Source of the DNA: Polyangia bacterium
GTDB taxonomy: Bacteria > Myxococcota_A > Polyangia > Nannocystales > Nannocystaceae
Assembly: GCA_030430565.1 (NCBI GenBank)
Contig: JAUIKS010000001.1
Location: forward strand, 434,001 to 498,000
Length of the DNA stretch: 64,000 nt
Reading direction: 5' to 3'
Shown: positions 1-7,475 of the stretch, piece after piece
Numbering within the stretch: the first letter of the stretch is position 1
How the letters are laid out: each line of letters begins with the position of its first letter
Made by a program: the position numbers and the translations under genes
Notes under the pieces: model-generated
The model's input: the letters and a program-made list of their open reading frames with translations, nothing else
Told to the model about the DNA's origin: nothing
The model's database searches: none

Positions 1-289
1 TCGCGTCGCCGAAGTCACACTCTTCGCCTTCATCGAGCAGGCCGTCTCCGCAGCCGACGCGGATGCACTCATTCGAGCACGGCCCGTTGTCGCTGTTGGC
101 CTCGCCGTCGTCGCACTCTTCCCACTCCTCGATCGTGCCGTTGCCGCATTGCTGCTTCATGAACATCTCGGTGTACGAGGTATCCATGGGGGGCACGTCG
201 CCGCAGCAGGAGCTGGAGAGGATGCCGACGAGCATAGCCCCACCGCCGTGGACGAGGACGACGGGGGAGAGCGCGATTGGACGGGTCAT
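1..289 (-). CDS. Cys-rich lipoprotein with DUF4215-like repeats (C-terminus outside the window)
   Basis: Only the first 96 codons lie in the window; the gene runs off the left edge. The ATG at 289-287 opens a signal peptide ending in a lipobox-like LSSSC, so the mature protein is probably lipid-anchored. It continues as a mature region with spaced Cys and Asp/Glu-rich motifs (QCGNGTIEEWEECDDGE, then VGCGDGLLDEGEECD). These are the Cys-rich repeats that myxobacterial surface proteins carry (DUF4215 type). The sequence is nearly colinear with the start of the lipoprotein at 1444-2661, so the two are tandem paralogues. An internal ATG at 235 is an alternative start but would shorten the signal peptide. 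Function unknown; probably a surface or periplasmic protein. Confidence 0.75.
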   Translation of the reverse strand, partial: MTRPIALSPVVLVHGGGAMLVGILSSSCCGDVPPMDTSYTEMFMKQQCGNGTIEEWEECDDGEANSDNGPCSNECIRVGCGDGLLDEGEECDFGDA

Positions 290-335
290 GTCGTGTGGGT
301 CGCCGGAGAGTGATCGGGAGCTGGTCGACGTCGCG

Positions 336-1430
336 CTACCCATCATCGACGAGCACTGGTTGTTCGAAGCAGTACAGCCGGCTCTTGAGTCCGCAGTAGT
401 CGATGTTGTTCTGCGTCCAGGCTGCGTCTGACTTTGACGTTGAGCCGAGGCGCCCAAGCTCCTCATCGCTCGCCGAGGTCCAACCGTCGCAGGATTGGCT
501 GTCACCGTTGCCGGAGCCGTTCGGTTGCGTGTTGGTCCAGACCAGCTTGTTTGCGAGGACGACGTTGTCCGCCTCGTCGTCGGTGAGTTCCTCGCTCAGG
601 CTCTTGTAGTAGAGATCCGTGAGGTTGATCGGCTGCACGAGAGAGCCGTCGAGCAAGTCCGTCCAGTCCGCGGCGATCTCGTCGCCGTTCAGCAGCGCGT
701 AGGCCCTCGGCTCGGTTGGCTGCGTGAATCGAGCTGCCGGGTGGTCGCCATCGTGGCTGATCCACGCGAGGAACATGTTGTGGCGCGGGATCTTGGCGGC
801 TTCGGCGAGCGCTTGGCAGATATGGTCAGCGCCCGCGACTCCGCTTTGTTTGAGCGGGTCGTGGTCCTTGAGGTCGCCGGTCACGGCGATGCTCGTGACG
901 AAGACCGCGAGCGCTTGGAGGTGGCACTCGTCGTCACAGGTTGAGTCGGGACCGTTGTCGTCGCCGAGGTCGCACTCTTCGCTGTTCGCGGGGTCCTCGA
1001 TGTCCATGAGGACATGACCGTCACCGCAGAACGCGAGCGTGCAGACCTCGGGGATGCAGGTGCTGTGCTCGTCGTTGTCATCGCCCTCGTCGCACTCTTC
1101 GTCGTCTTCGACGATCCCGTTCCCGCATCCGGTCTCTGGTTCGGTTTGGGTGGTCGCGCTCGAGGTCTCGATCCCGGTTGTCGAGGTTGTTGGGTTCGTG
1201 TTCGTCGTTGTCGTCGCGCTCGTCTCGGAGGACGTCGACGAGGCTGGATCGATCGTCGTAGCCCCTCCAGGGCTGCCGGTAGATGAAGTTCCGGGCTCCT
1301 CGACGCCGGTGGTGAGCGCTTCTGTCGTGGCGATTGGATCGTAGGGCTCTGTCGTGCACGCCGCGATCAGGGCGAGCGCGGTGAACGACGCGACTACACA
1401 GGCGCGTACTGACCATTGCTGGCTTGGCAT
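336..1430 (-). CDS. Lipoprotein with Ser/Thr linker, Cys-rich repeats and C-terminal DUF1554-like domain
   Basis: A protein of 364 aa. The signal peptide ends in LALIAACTT (lipobox AAC). A Thr/Ser-rich linker follows to about residue 95, then two Cys-rich DUF4215-like modules (CGNGIVEDDEECDEGDD; CGDGHV...EECDLGDDN) to about residue 170. The last ~190 residues resemble the DUF1554 fold known from Leptospira surface lipoproteins: FVTSIAVTGDL, GADHICQALAEAAK, FLAWIS, RFTQP, a buried W in DWTDLLDG, and the ending RLYCFEQ. Such modules are extracellular and of unknown ligand. The gene lies 13 bp downstream of the related gene at 1444-2661, so the two may be co-transcribed, and a third relative sits at 60072-60965. 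The domain call is by eye. Confidence 0.85.
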   Translation of the reverse strand: MPSQQWSVRACVVASFTALALIAACTTEPYDPIATTEALTTGVEEPGTSSTGSPGGATTIDPASSTSSETSATTTTNTNPTTSTTGIETSSATTQTEPETGCGNGIVEDDEECDEGDDNDEHSTCIPEVCTLAFCGDGHVLMDIEDPANSEECDLGDDNGPDSTCDDECHLQALAVFVTSIAVTGDLKDHDPLKQSGVAGADHICQALAEAAKIPRHNMFLAWISHDGDHPAARFTQPTEPRAYALLNGDEIAADWTDLLDGSLVQPINLTDLYYKSLSEELTDDEADNVVLANKLVWTNTQPNGSGNGDSQSCDGWTSASDEELGRLGSTSKSDAAWTQNNIDYCGLKSRLYCFEQPVLVDDG

Positions 1431-1443
1431 TGTTCACCCCGCG

Positions 1444-2661
1444 CTATTGCTCGAAACAGTAGAGGTGTAGCTCAGACGCGCATTGCGACGGGAGCGGCAT
1501 GTCGGTCCAGCGCTCGTCGATCTGCTGAAAGCTTCCGCGCCGCCCCTCGGTTCCGTCTTGCTTCCACCCGCTACAGTCCGCTGGATTCGCGGCTTGGAAA
1601 CCGTCAGGACCGGTGTTCGACCACGCGTGCGAGCCGTCGATCATCTCGCTCTGATCGGTGACATCGATCGTCGTCCAGATCTCACCGTCGGTCAGGTCAG
1701 CCCAGTCCCAGGCGACGAGGCGGCCGTCGAGCAGCCGGTACGCGCCCTTCGACTGAAGGAAGCGCGTCGCGGGTGAGGCGGAGTCGTCGCTGAGCCAGGC
1801 GAGGAAGCTGTCTGCGTTGTCGAGCTCGGCGTCGGTTGCGAAGGATTGGCAGATCGCGTCGGCGCCGACGAGGCCGCCGAGCTCGTAGCCCGAGTAGATC
1901 TCGCTGGTGACGAACACGACGCGATCGCGAGCGCAGTCGTTGTTGCATCCGTCGTCGTCGACCTCGTTGCCGTCGTCGCACTCTTCGTCGTTCGAGACTT
2001 GGACGTGGCCGTCGCCGCAGCGGGGGCTTGTGCACATCGACGTGCACTCATCGGTCTCGTCGGCGTTGCCGTCGTCGCACTCTTCGTCGCCCTCTACGAC
2101 GTTGTTACCGCAGCCGGGGAGAGTGCACTCGTTTGTGCAGTCGTTGGTGAGCGCGTAGTCGCACTGCTCGGCGCCTGTGTGGAGATAGCCGTCACCGCAG
2201 CTCGCGGCCTCGCAGGTCGTCAGGCAGGCGTTGCTGTTGTCGAGGTCGCCGTCGTCGCACGCCTCGTAGTCGGGCTGGCGCACGCCGTCGCCGCACCAGG
2301 GGAGGACTCTGCACTCGAGCGAGCACCCAGGTCCGTAGTCGCCCGCGATGTTGAGGTCGCCGTCGTCGCACTCCTCGCCCTCATCGATGAGTCCGTCGCC
2401 GCAGCCGACACGAATGCACTCGCTTGAGCAGGGTCCATTGTCGGAGTTTGCGTCGCCGTCATCGCACTCCTCCCATTCGTCGACCGTCCCGTTTCCACAC
2501 TGGGCTTCCTTGAAGGCGTCGACGTAGGTCGAGTCCATCTCGGGGACGTCGCCGCAGCAACCTCCAACGAGCACGCAGATCACGAAGAAGCTCGAATGGC
2601 CAGCAAGCCGGAACGTTGCGTGGAATTGACGGTCGTTGGAGAGGTTCGCGCGAAGGAGCAT
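1444..2661 (-). CDS. Lipoprotein with five or six Cys-rich DUF4215-like repeats and DUF1554-like C-terminus
   Basis: I place the start at the ATG at 2661, which gives a signal peptide reading SSFFVICVLVGGCCG (lipobox VGGC). The frame is open to 2775, but the extra N-terminus is Arg-rich and not signal-like. After the lipobox come repeated units of the pattern CGNG..DEWEECDDGDAN..NGPC and CGDG..EGEECDDG, about six in all, through residue ~250. The rest is a DUF1554-like domain (FVTSEIYSGYELGG, GADAICQSFATDA, FLAWLSDD, RFLQS, GWKQDGTEG, ending HLYCFEQ). It is longer than the 364-aa neighbour because it has more Cys-rich repeats. Probably outer-membrane or surface anchored; ligand unknown. Confidence 0.85.
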   Translation of the reverse strand: MLLRANLSNDRQFHATFRLAGHSSFFVICVLVGGCCGDVPEMDSTYVDAFKEAQCGNGTVDEWEECDDGDANSDNGPCSSECIRVGCGDGLIDEGEECDDGDLNIAGDYGPGCSLECRVLPWCGDGVRQPDYEACDDGDLDNSNACLTTCEAASCGDGYLHTGAEQCDYALTNDCTNECTLPGCGNNVVEGDEECDDGNADETDECTSMCTSPRCGDGHVQVSNDEECDDGNEVDDDGCNNDCARDRVVFVTSEIYSGYELGGLVGADAICQSFATDAELDNADSFLAWLSDDSASPATRFLQSKGAYRLLDGRLVAWDWADLTDGEIWTTIDVTDQSEMIDGSHAWSNTGPDGFQAANPADCSGWKQDGTEGRRGSFQQIDERWTDMPLPSQCASELHLYCFEQ

Positions 2662-2919
2662 GTCGAGGTCCACTCGTACGATGAGGATCGTCAAGCGCGA
2701 GTCCGCGCGTGTCAAATGCGTTGTCAGGGGCCCGGGCTGGAGGCGTGGAGGGCGTCGAGGTGCAAACGGTCGCATCGTCTCCCCAGTCGGCCGGAAGTCC
2801 TGGTTGTTGCACGCTCAGCAACGCGATGTTGGCGCACCGTCCCGGACCGCGAAGCGGGTAACGCCCGCGGGGTCGCGCGAGGTCAGCCGCGAGGTCCCTG
2901 TGAGCTCGCTTCGAACGAG

Positions 2920-2948
2920 ACGAGGGCCTCGCGCTGCGAGGCCCTCGT
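2920..2948 (-). terminator. Perfect 13-bp hairpin, probable terminator of the 3027-3659 operon
   Basis: ACGAGGGCCTCGC and its exact complement are separated by the loop GCT. The hairpin lies just past the stop of the minus-strand gene at 3027. On that strand it is followed by TCTCGTTCG, which is only weakly T-rich, so termination is likely but not certain. The rest of 2662-3026 shows no gene. Confidence 0.55.
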
Positions 2949-3026
2949 GATAGGTTGGGAAAGCGGGTCTACGATGCTTCCAGGCTGGTGGACCCGCTCG
3001 CCGTCCGCGACTTCGGTCGCGGGCGG

Positions 3027-3389
3027 TTAGTCATGTTCGGCGGCCTCGCGCTCGGCGAGCGCGGCCTCGGGGTTGTCGGACAGGAACACGTGCACAACGG
3101 CGCGGTTGTCCTTCTTGAGGGCGTCGGCGATCACCCAGTTGCGACCCTTGTGGATCCAATCGTCACCGACGCGGTCGAGCTGCACGAAGTCGAGCAGCCA
3201 GAGCATGCAGGGCGCCACGTGCTCTTCGATCTCGGCGCGGACGTAGTCGGGCAGGCTCGAGAACGTGCCCTCGTACTCCTCCATGGCGTCACGGATGCGC
3301 TCGCCGTCGCCGTCGAAGCGACGCGCGACACGGAGGCGGGCCTGCCGGCTGAGATCGTCGGCGCTGTAGAGGTCACGAACGTCGGGCAT
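3027..3389 (-). CDS. Hypothetical protein, 120 aa
   Basis: The ATG at 3389 has a perfect ribosome-binding site (AAGGAGGT, 6 nt upstream), which fixes this start over the longer open frame to 3446. The product starts MPDVRDLYSADDLS and is predicted soluble. It has an acidic, mostly helical middle (YVRAEIEEHVAPCMLWLLDFVQ) and no signal peptide or membrane segment. I do not recognise the family. It overlaps a 27-codon ORF (3373-3456), which itself overlaps the end of the 67-aa gene at 3456-3659, so the three are probably translationally coupled. GC content is near the genomic norm, unlike the AT-rich DNA just upstream. Confidence 0.7.
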   Translation of the reverse strand: MPDVRDLYSADDLSRQARLRVARRFDGDGERIRDAMEEYEGTFSSLPDYVRAEIEEHVAPCMLWLLDFVQLDRVGDDWIHKGRNWVIADALKKDNRAVVHVFLSDNPEAALAEREAAEHD

Positions 3390-3456
3390 CGTAGACCTCC
3401 TTCTCGAGCAAGATGGACAGGCCGAGCCAGTGATCGGGCAGTCCATAGGAGACCAT
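3373..3456 (-). CDS. Possible 27-aa coupling ORF
   Basis: The ORF reads MVSYGLPDHWLGLSILLEKE and seven more residues. Its ATG shares one base with the TGA of the upstream gene (TGATG), and its end overlaps the ATG of the next gene by 17 nt. It contains the Shine-Dalgarno sequence of that next gene. It could be a real small protein or simply a translational coupling device; nothing beyond the geometry supports it. Confidence 0.3.
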   Translation of the reverse strand: MVSYGLPDHWLGLSILLEKEVYDARRS

Positions 3457-3659
3457 CAACGCGTCTCGCGGAAGGAGATCGACGACGGCTGACCGTCGAT
3501 GATCGGGAGCGCCTCGTACTCGGCGGCGAAGCCGGTACAGGCGACACGCTCGGGAGGATCGAGCGCGATGGTCGCGGGGATCTGCAGCGAGAGCAGGTCC
3601 CCGGGCACGAGGAAGCGCAGGCGGTGTCCCGGCTGCGTCGGCGAAGAAAGAGTCTCCAT
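3456..3659 (-). CDS. Hypothetical protein, 67 aa
   Basis: The product begins METLSSPTQPGHRLRFLVPGD and is a small, mostly beta-type soluble sequence of no recognised family. An ATG at 3677 in the same frame would add six residues (MTYFSF); neither start has a good ribosome-binding site. It is the first gene of a minus-strand set with 3373-3456 and 3027-3389. Its upstream DNA turns sharply AT-rich (TATTATCGTTTATC region), which is both its likely promoter and the left edge of the low-GC island. Confidence 0.5.
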   Translation of the reverse strand: METLSSPTQPGHRLRFLVPGDLLSLQIPATIALDPPERVACTGFAAEYEALPIIDGQPSSISFRETR

Positions 3660-3677
3660 GAAGGAAAAATACGTCAA

Positions 3678-3765
3678 AAATATTATCGTTTATCAAAATT
3701 TGTGATGTTCATGCGTGACTTCGCCCACCTAGGGTGTGCGATACCGCTTCTGATAGTCTCAGTAT
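3678..3765. promoter_or_regulatory. AT-rich divergent promoter region
   Basis: This is the spacer between the minus-strand gene starting at 3659 and the XRE regulator at 3766. It is AT-rich against a GC-rich background and holds a TATC-GTT-TATC repeat at about 3687-3697 that could be an XRE operator half-site pair. No confident -35/-10 pair could be assigned. Confidence 0.35.
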
Positions 3766-3996
3766 GTGACGAGAGAGCAATGTCGCGCCGCGCGCGGTCT
3801 ACTCGGATGGACCCTGGAGGCTTTGGCCGTCCGTTCGAGCGTCTCTGCGACGGCAATAACGAAGTTCGAGACCGGAGCGCGGGAAACTCGAGCAGGGACC
3901 ATTAAGCTGCTTCGATTAGCTTTCGAGGAGGCCGGGGTCGAGTTCTTTGAGAATGGTCGAGGCCCTGGCCTACGACTCATTCGAAAGGAATCCTAA
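3766..3996 (+). CDS. XRE-family helix-turn-helix regulator
   Basis: A 76-aa protein from a GTG start. It has one compact HTH domain (CRAARGLLGWTLEALAVRSS, then SATAITKFETGAR and TIKLLRLAFEEAG), as in phage and toxin-antitoxin type XRE repressors that act as small dimers. The C-terminus (FFENGRGPGLRLIRKES) matches a common tail of short XRE proteins with GIxF and GpGVRL motifs. It probably controls its own promoter and the downstream T5orf172 gene. A long open frame overlaps its 3' end, so the two genes are tightly linked. It is on the low-GC island, so it likely arrived with its neighbour. Confidence 0.8.
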   Translation: MTREQCRAARGLLGWTLEALAVRSSVSATAITKFETGARETRAGTIKLLRLAFEEAGVEFFENGRGPGLRLIRKES

Positions 3997-4033
3997 CGTC
4001 GTTACTACGACAGCCATCCAGGTAGCAATTAGT

Positions 4034-5677
4034 ATGAAGCATAAAAATGAGGACCTGCGAAACACTCGGCTGAATACCGATGACTCCGAAATCATTGTTC
4101 CGCAAACAAGTGTATTTCGCCCCGCGTCTCCGCACGAACGACGAATGCTTCGTCACCCGTACAGACACATTCCCAAAGGACCACCACAAGAGAGCTTAGA
4201 TCTCGCGGTCCGATTACGGGCGAGAGAAGTCGCCGATCTTCATCCGGCCTGGCTCTTTGCTCGAACTCATTCGGGGTCCGGGTTCCTTATGTCAACGGTG
4301 TTAAGAACCTTTCTTCTCGAGTGTTACAATCGACTTGTTCATCATGGCCCTCATTCGTTTCCAGTTTCATTTAACGTGCTGGAGTCATTCCTGGTATTGG
4401 ATCGAAAAGTATCGCTGGTTTACGATCTTCGACCAGAAAAAGAGCACTTGCTTGATCTTGATGATTATTTTGAATGGTATGCAAATGATCGTCCCGAATG
4501 CGACCCGCAGGTGCTCGTCGACATAATGGATGAAGGGGTTGTCTATTCATACGACATGACCAGCGTGGCGGATGGCTACCGCGTTTCGGGAGTAAAGTCG
4601 AAGATTGTAGTCGCAGGCGTGTCGCTTGTACGCCATGAAGACGAACTGTCGTGTTTCCTAGTTGCGGGGGAGAACCCAGGTTGCCCCCCTGACGACAAGG
4701 TTGATCGCATGCTGGAGGCAATGTCGCCCACATCAGGGAAGGAGGCTATTAGCCCTTCAAAGTCACTTTCTGTCAAAAATCGATACCTCGATAGATTTCC
4801 TGGTTTTGTTCGAGTTCATCTGCTGACACGGTTCAACTTGTCTGCGGCTTCGTATAGTGTCCGATACATCAATATCGACCTTGGAGCTGCATTTAACGTG
4901 ATCACTGACGACCCGGTCGCTACAAGAGGGGGTGTAACGGAGTTAGACAAGAAGTTGATGGGAAATTATAGGAGTCTATACTCCGCACTAGCTTCGCTAA
5001 TTTACTTGCCGATGATGTTCGTTGATGAAAAAGAGCACACCAGTACTCTCACTGTCAAGACGAAGTTCTTTGCAGAGAGGAACAGCAAACTGGCTAAGGA
5101 GGCCATCCGAGAGTTTACGCCGCCTGCCCACTCCTTTGAGAGAGTTGTTCGGCGTCTATCTACCCGGCAACGATCGAAGTCGGACTCGACTTCGATCGTT
5201 CCGCCCGAATTCAACGTAGAAAAGAACGGGTATTGGCGCGGTCTCGCCCCAGGAGAGTTCGGAAAAGATCAAGACGGAAACCACGTCGTGGGACGAACCT
5301 GGGTAGCAAGGCACGATTCTTGGTCGGCTAGCGACCCTAGCGCATTTCTCGTTGAGCGCTCTCCACGAACTGCCAGGGGAATTGACCCAGGAATAGTGTA
5401 TGTTGCGCGGAACCCCGCAAATGTCGCCAACGTATACAAGGTTGGGTTGACACGGCGAACCTCGAAGGAACGCGCATCGGATCTCAGTAAAACGAGCGCA
5501 CCTGTCCCATTCTTGATTGTTGGGGAATGGTCAGTTGGTAATTGTAGAGAGGTTGAGAAACAAGTGCACAAGATTCTTAAGCGCTACCGCCTAAATCCGA
5601 AGAGAGAGTTCTTTCAGTGCGAAGTGTCTAGAATTTTTTCTGCCGTAGAACGGGTTATTAAGAAACTAGAGAACTAG
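4034..5677 (+). CDS. T5orf172 (GIY-YIG-like) domain protein with large unknown N-terminal region
   Basis: I chose the ATG at 4034, 37 nt after the XRE stop; an in-frame ATG at 3947 would overlap the XRE gene. The product is about 547 aa. Residues ~455-545 match the T5orf172/Mug113 branch of GIY-YIG nucleases: IVYVARNPANVANVYKVGLT (the GIY...YIG-like pair with KVGLT), an Arg in KERASDLS, a Glu in REVEKQVHKIL, and the terminal FFQC. In this superfamily the Tyr, Arg and Glu cut DNA. The first ~450 residues match nothing I know; they contain a hydrophobic patch (YSALASLIYLPMMFV) but no clear membrane segment. AT-rich codons and the XRE partner suggest a mobile defence or homing-type module. Function is inferred. 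Confidence 0.7.
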   Translation: MKHKNEDLRNTRLNTDDSEIIVPQTSVFRPASPHERRMLRHPYRHIPKGPPQESLDLAVRLRAREVADLHPAWLFARTHSGSGFLMSTVLRTFLLECYNRLVHHGPHSFPVSFNVLESFLVLDRKVSLVYDLRPEKEHLLDLDDYFEWYANDRPECDPQVLVDIMDEGVVYSYDMTSVADGYRVSGVKSKIVVAGVSLVRHEDELSCFLVAGENPGCPPDDKVDRMLEAMSPTSGKEAISPSKSLSVKNRYLDRFPGFVRVHLLTRFNLSAASYSVRYINIDLGAAFNVITDDPVATRGGVTELDKKLMGNYRSLYSALASLIYLPMMFVDEKEHTSTLTVKTKFFAERNSKLAKEAIREFTPPAHSFERVVRRLSTRQRSKSDSTSIVPPEFNVEKNGYWRGLAPGEFGKDQDGNHVVGRTWVARHDSWSASDPSAFLVERSPRTARGIDPGIVYVARNPANVANVYKVGLTRRTSKERASDLSKTSAPVPFLIVGEWSVGNCREVEKQVHKILKRYRLNPKREFFQCEVSRIFSAVERVIKKLEN

Positions 5678-5924
5678 TCTGTTTTCTGTATATGTGAAGA
5701 TATGTTGGTGATACTCTCGGTATTCCGTCCAGAAGCTTGTATTTAGTGAGCGACCGTAGAGTTACTCGTTCAACGGAAACAGGATCTAGAGGAGGATGGA
5801 AGTCTCCATCCGCGGCCGGTAGCATGTGCCCGATATGTGACACGCGGACCGCACAGATCTGCCCGATCCTGCGGTCCTCCGCGTACTCGCGCGCGAAAGT
5901 GAAACCCCGGGAATCGACCGCTAG

Positions 5925-6920
5925 AGCGCGAAGAACGGCGTACTGCCGGTTGGGGTCGACTCCCGGGGGATCTGGTGTTCGGACTTCAAGCCCAACTACG
6001 AGATGGGCACGCTCGACGTCGTCTGGTCTCTGCCGACCAAGGACACCTCGAGTCGGATTACGGGCTCCTCCGTCTTCGACTTCGAAGGCGACGGCCGCGC
6101 CGAGGTCATCTACTCCGATGAGTGCTTCCTCTGGGTCCTTGATGGCGTTGACGGGACGCTGCGTTTCGCGGCGCCGAATACGACCTTCACCGCGACCGAG
6201 GCGATCATCGTCGCTGATGTTGACGGGGACGGTCACGCCGAGGTCGTGCGCGTCTCGAACAGCGCCAACTGGAGCTGCAACGCGGCGCCGTGGATCAACC
6301 CCGATCCGATGACGGGTCGACCTGGCTGGACGCCTCCTGAGAACGCGGGCTTCTATCAGGGCATCACGGCCTTTGGCGACTCGGCGAATTCTTGGGTAGG
6401 GACGCGCTCGATCTGGAACCAGCACGCCTACTTCGTCAGCAATATCTGTGACCCGCGAGACTCGGCGTGTGAGCCGGGCTCGGGCTACGGCGAGATCCCG
6501 GCGCAGTGGAACAATAATTGGGACGTCTCGTGGCTTAACAACTTCCGTCAGAACGTGCAGGACAGCGGGCTGTTTGACGCGCCGGACGCGGCGGTGTCGT
6601 TGACGGTGAAGTGCACGGACCCGCTGGTCGCGGTGGTCACGGTGCGCAACCTCGGGCTCGTCGGTCTCCCGGCCGGGGTGGTCGCGGGCTTGTACCGGCT
6701 CGACATGGGCGACGAGGTGGAGCTGACGACGGTGGTGACGACGCAGGCGCTGCTGCCGGGGCAGAGCGAGGTGTTCGAGTACCCGCTGGCGATGGATGAG
6801 GGGATGAAGGATGATCTGTACAAGGCGCGGATCCTGATCGATCCGGATAACCCGACCTTTAACGAGTGCAAGGACGACAACAACGAGACGCCGGAGACGG
6901 ACGTGTACTGCGTTGGCTGA
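5925..6920 (+). pseudogene. N-terminally truncated FG-GAP/VCBS lipoprotein with CARDB-like end
   Basis: The frame opens right after a TAG at 5922 and continues without a signal peptide into coherent coding sequence (GIWCSDFKPNYEMGTLDVVW). The first ATG is only at 6003. Two FG-GAP type calcium-binding repeats follow (VFDFEGDGRAEVIYSD; VADVDGDGHAEVVRVS), then a conserved W-rich block (SIWNQHAYFVSNI; WNNNWDVSWLNNF) and a CARDB-like domain (VTVRNLGLVGLPAGV; NECKDDNNE). Intact relatives of this kind are lipoproteins with several more N-terminal repeats. Here that half is missing, and the break lies next to the right edge of the low-GC island, so the gene was probably decapitated by a rearrangement. 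It could still be expressed from 6003 but would not be exported. Confidence 0.65.
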
Positions 6921-7084
6921 GCCGAGCTACGAGCTGTACGCGCGCGGCAGCCTGGTCATCTCGTGATCTGTCGCTCGTTCCTCGTCGCCCGCGAGCACGG
7001 TCGGCGAGTCTTGTGCGTCTGACGAGGTGGAGCGGGACCGTTCGTAGCGTATACTGCGGGCGCAGGACAAGGAGTCCGAATTTG

Positions 7085-7426
7085 ATGCTCAGGGTACGTG
7101 ATCACCTTCGCTTCGTTGCAGCAATATCTCTGTGTGTCGCCGCGCTCGCGTGCGATCCCGACGATGAAGAGCCGGCTGACAGCGCCGATAACGAGGGCGA
7201 CACGATGTCCTGTGAGCAGCGGACCTACGACGGATCGCTCCTTCAGTGTATCGAGTTCTTATCGCCCGCGTATTGCTTGGAGGAAGATGTGGTCGACGAG
7301 TGCGAGCCCGGCTTCGTCATCGCCTGCGAGGCCTCGACCGGCATCACCTACTGGTACAACGTGGAGAACGTCAACGCGTTGGAGATGGCCTGCGTCGAGA
7401 GCGGCGGCACGGTGTCGTATCCGTAG
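7085..7426 (+). CDS. Small lipoprotein, 113 aa
   Basis: The signal peptide is followed by a lipobox (CVAALACDPDDEE), then an acidic linker and about 80 residues with six Cys (MSCEQR, LQCIEF, YCLEED, DECEPG, IACEAS, MACVES), probably forming disulphides in the periplasm or at the surface. The ATG at 7085 has AAGGAG about 10 nt upstream. No family recognised. It is convergent with the Coq4-like gene that ends at 7476. Confidence 0.75.
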   Translation: MLRVRDHLRFVAAISLCVAALACDPDDEEPADSADNEGDTMSCEQRTYDGSLLQCIEFLSPAYCLEEDVVDECEPGFVIACEASTGITYWYNVENVNALEMACVESGGTVSYP

Positions 7427-7475
7427 CGACCGCCGCCCGTCACGATATTGTGGCACGAGCGGTCACGTCTCTACG

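Larger units (their letters stand above)
3660..5760. other. Low-GC island, probably horizontally acquired
   Basis: Base composition drops abruptly compared with both flanks: A/T-ending codons, AT runs, and almost none of the CGC/GCG strings that fill the rest of the window. The island holds an XRE regulator and a T5orf172-domain protein. Its right edge meets the N-terminally truncated FG-GAP gene at 5925. No terminal repeats, tRNA or integrase were seen at the edges. Confidence 0.6.

Noticed and set aside
2955..3905. Plus-strand frame of 316 codons
   Set aside because: It covers the minus-strand operon and has no motif, while the minus genes have a real Shine-Dalgarno sequence.
5658..6425. 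Minus-strand frame of 255 codons
   Set aside because: It runs antisense to the FG-GAP remnant and lacks codon bias.
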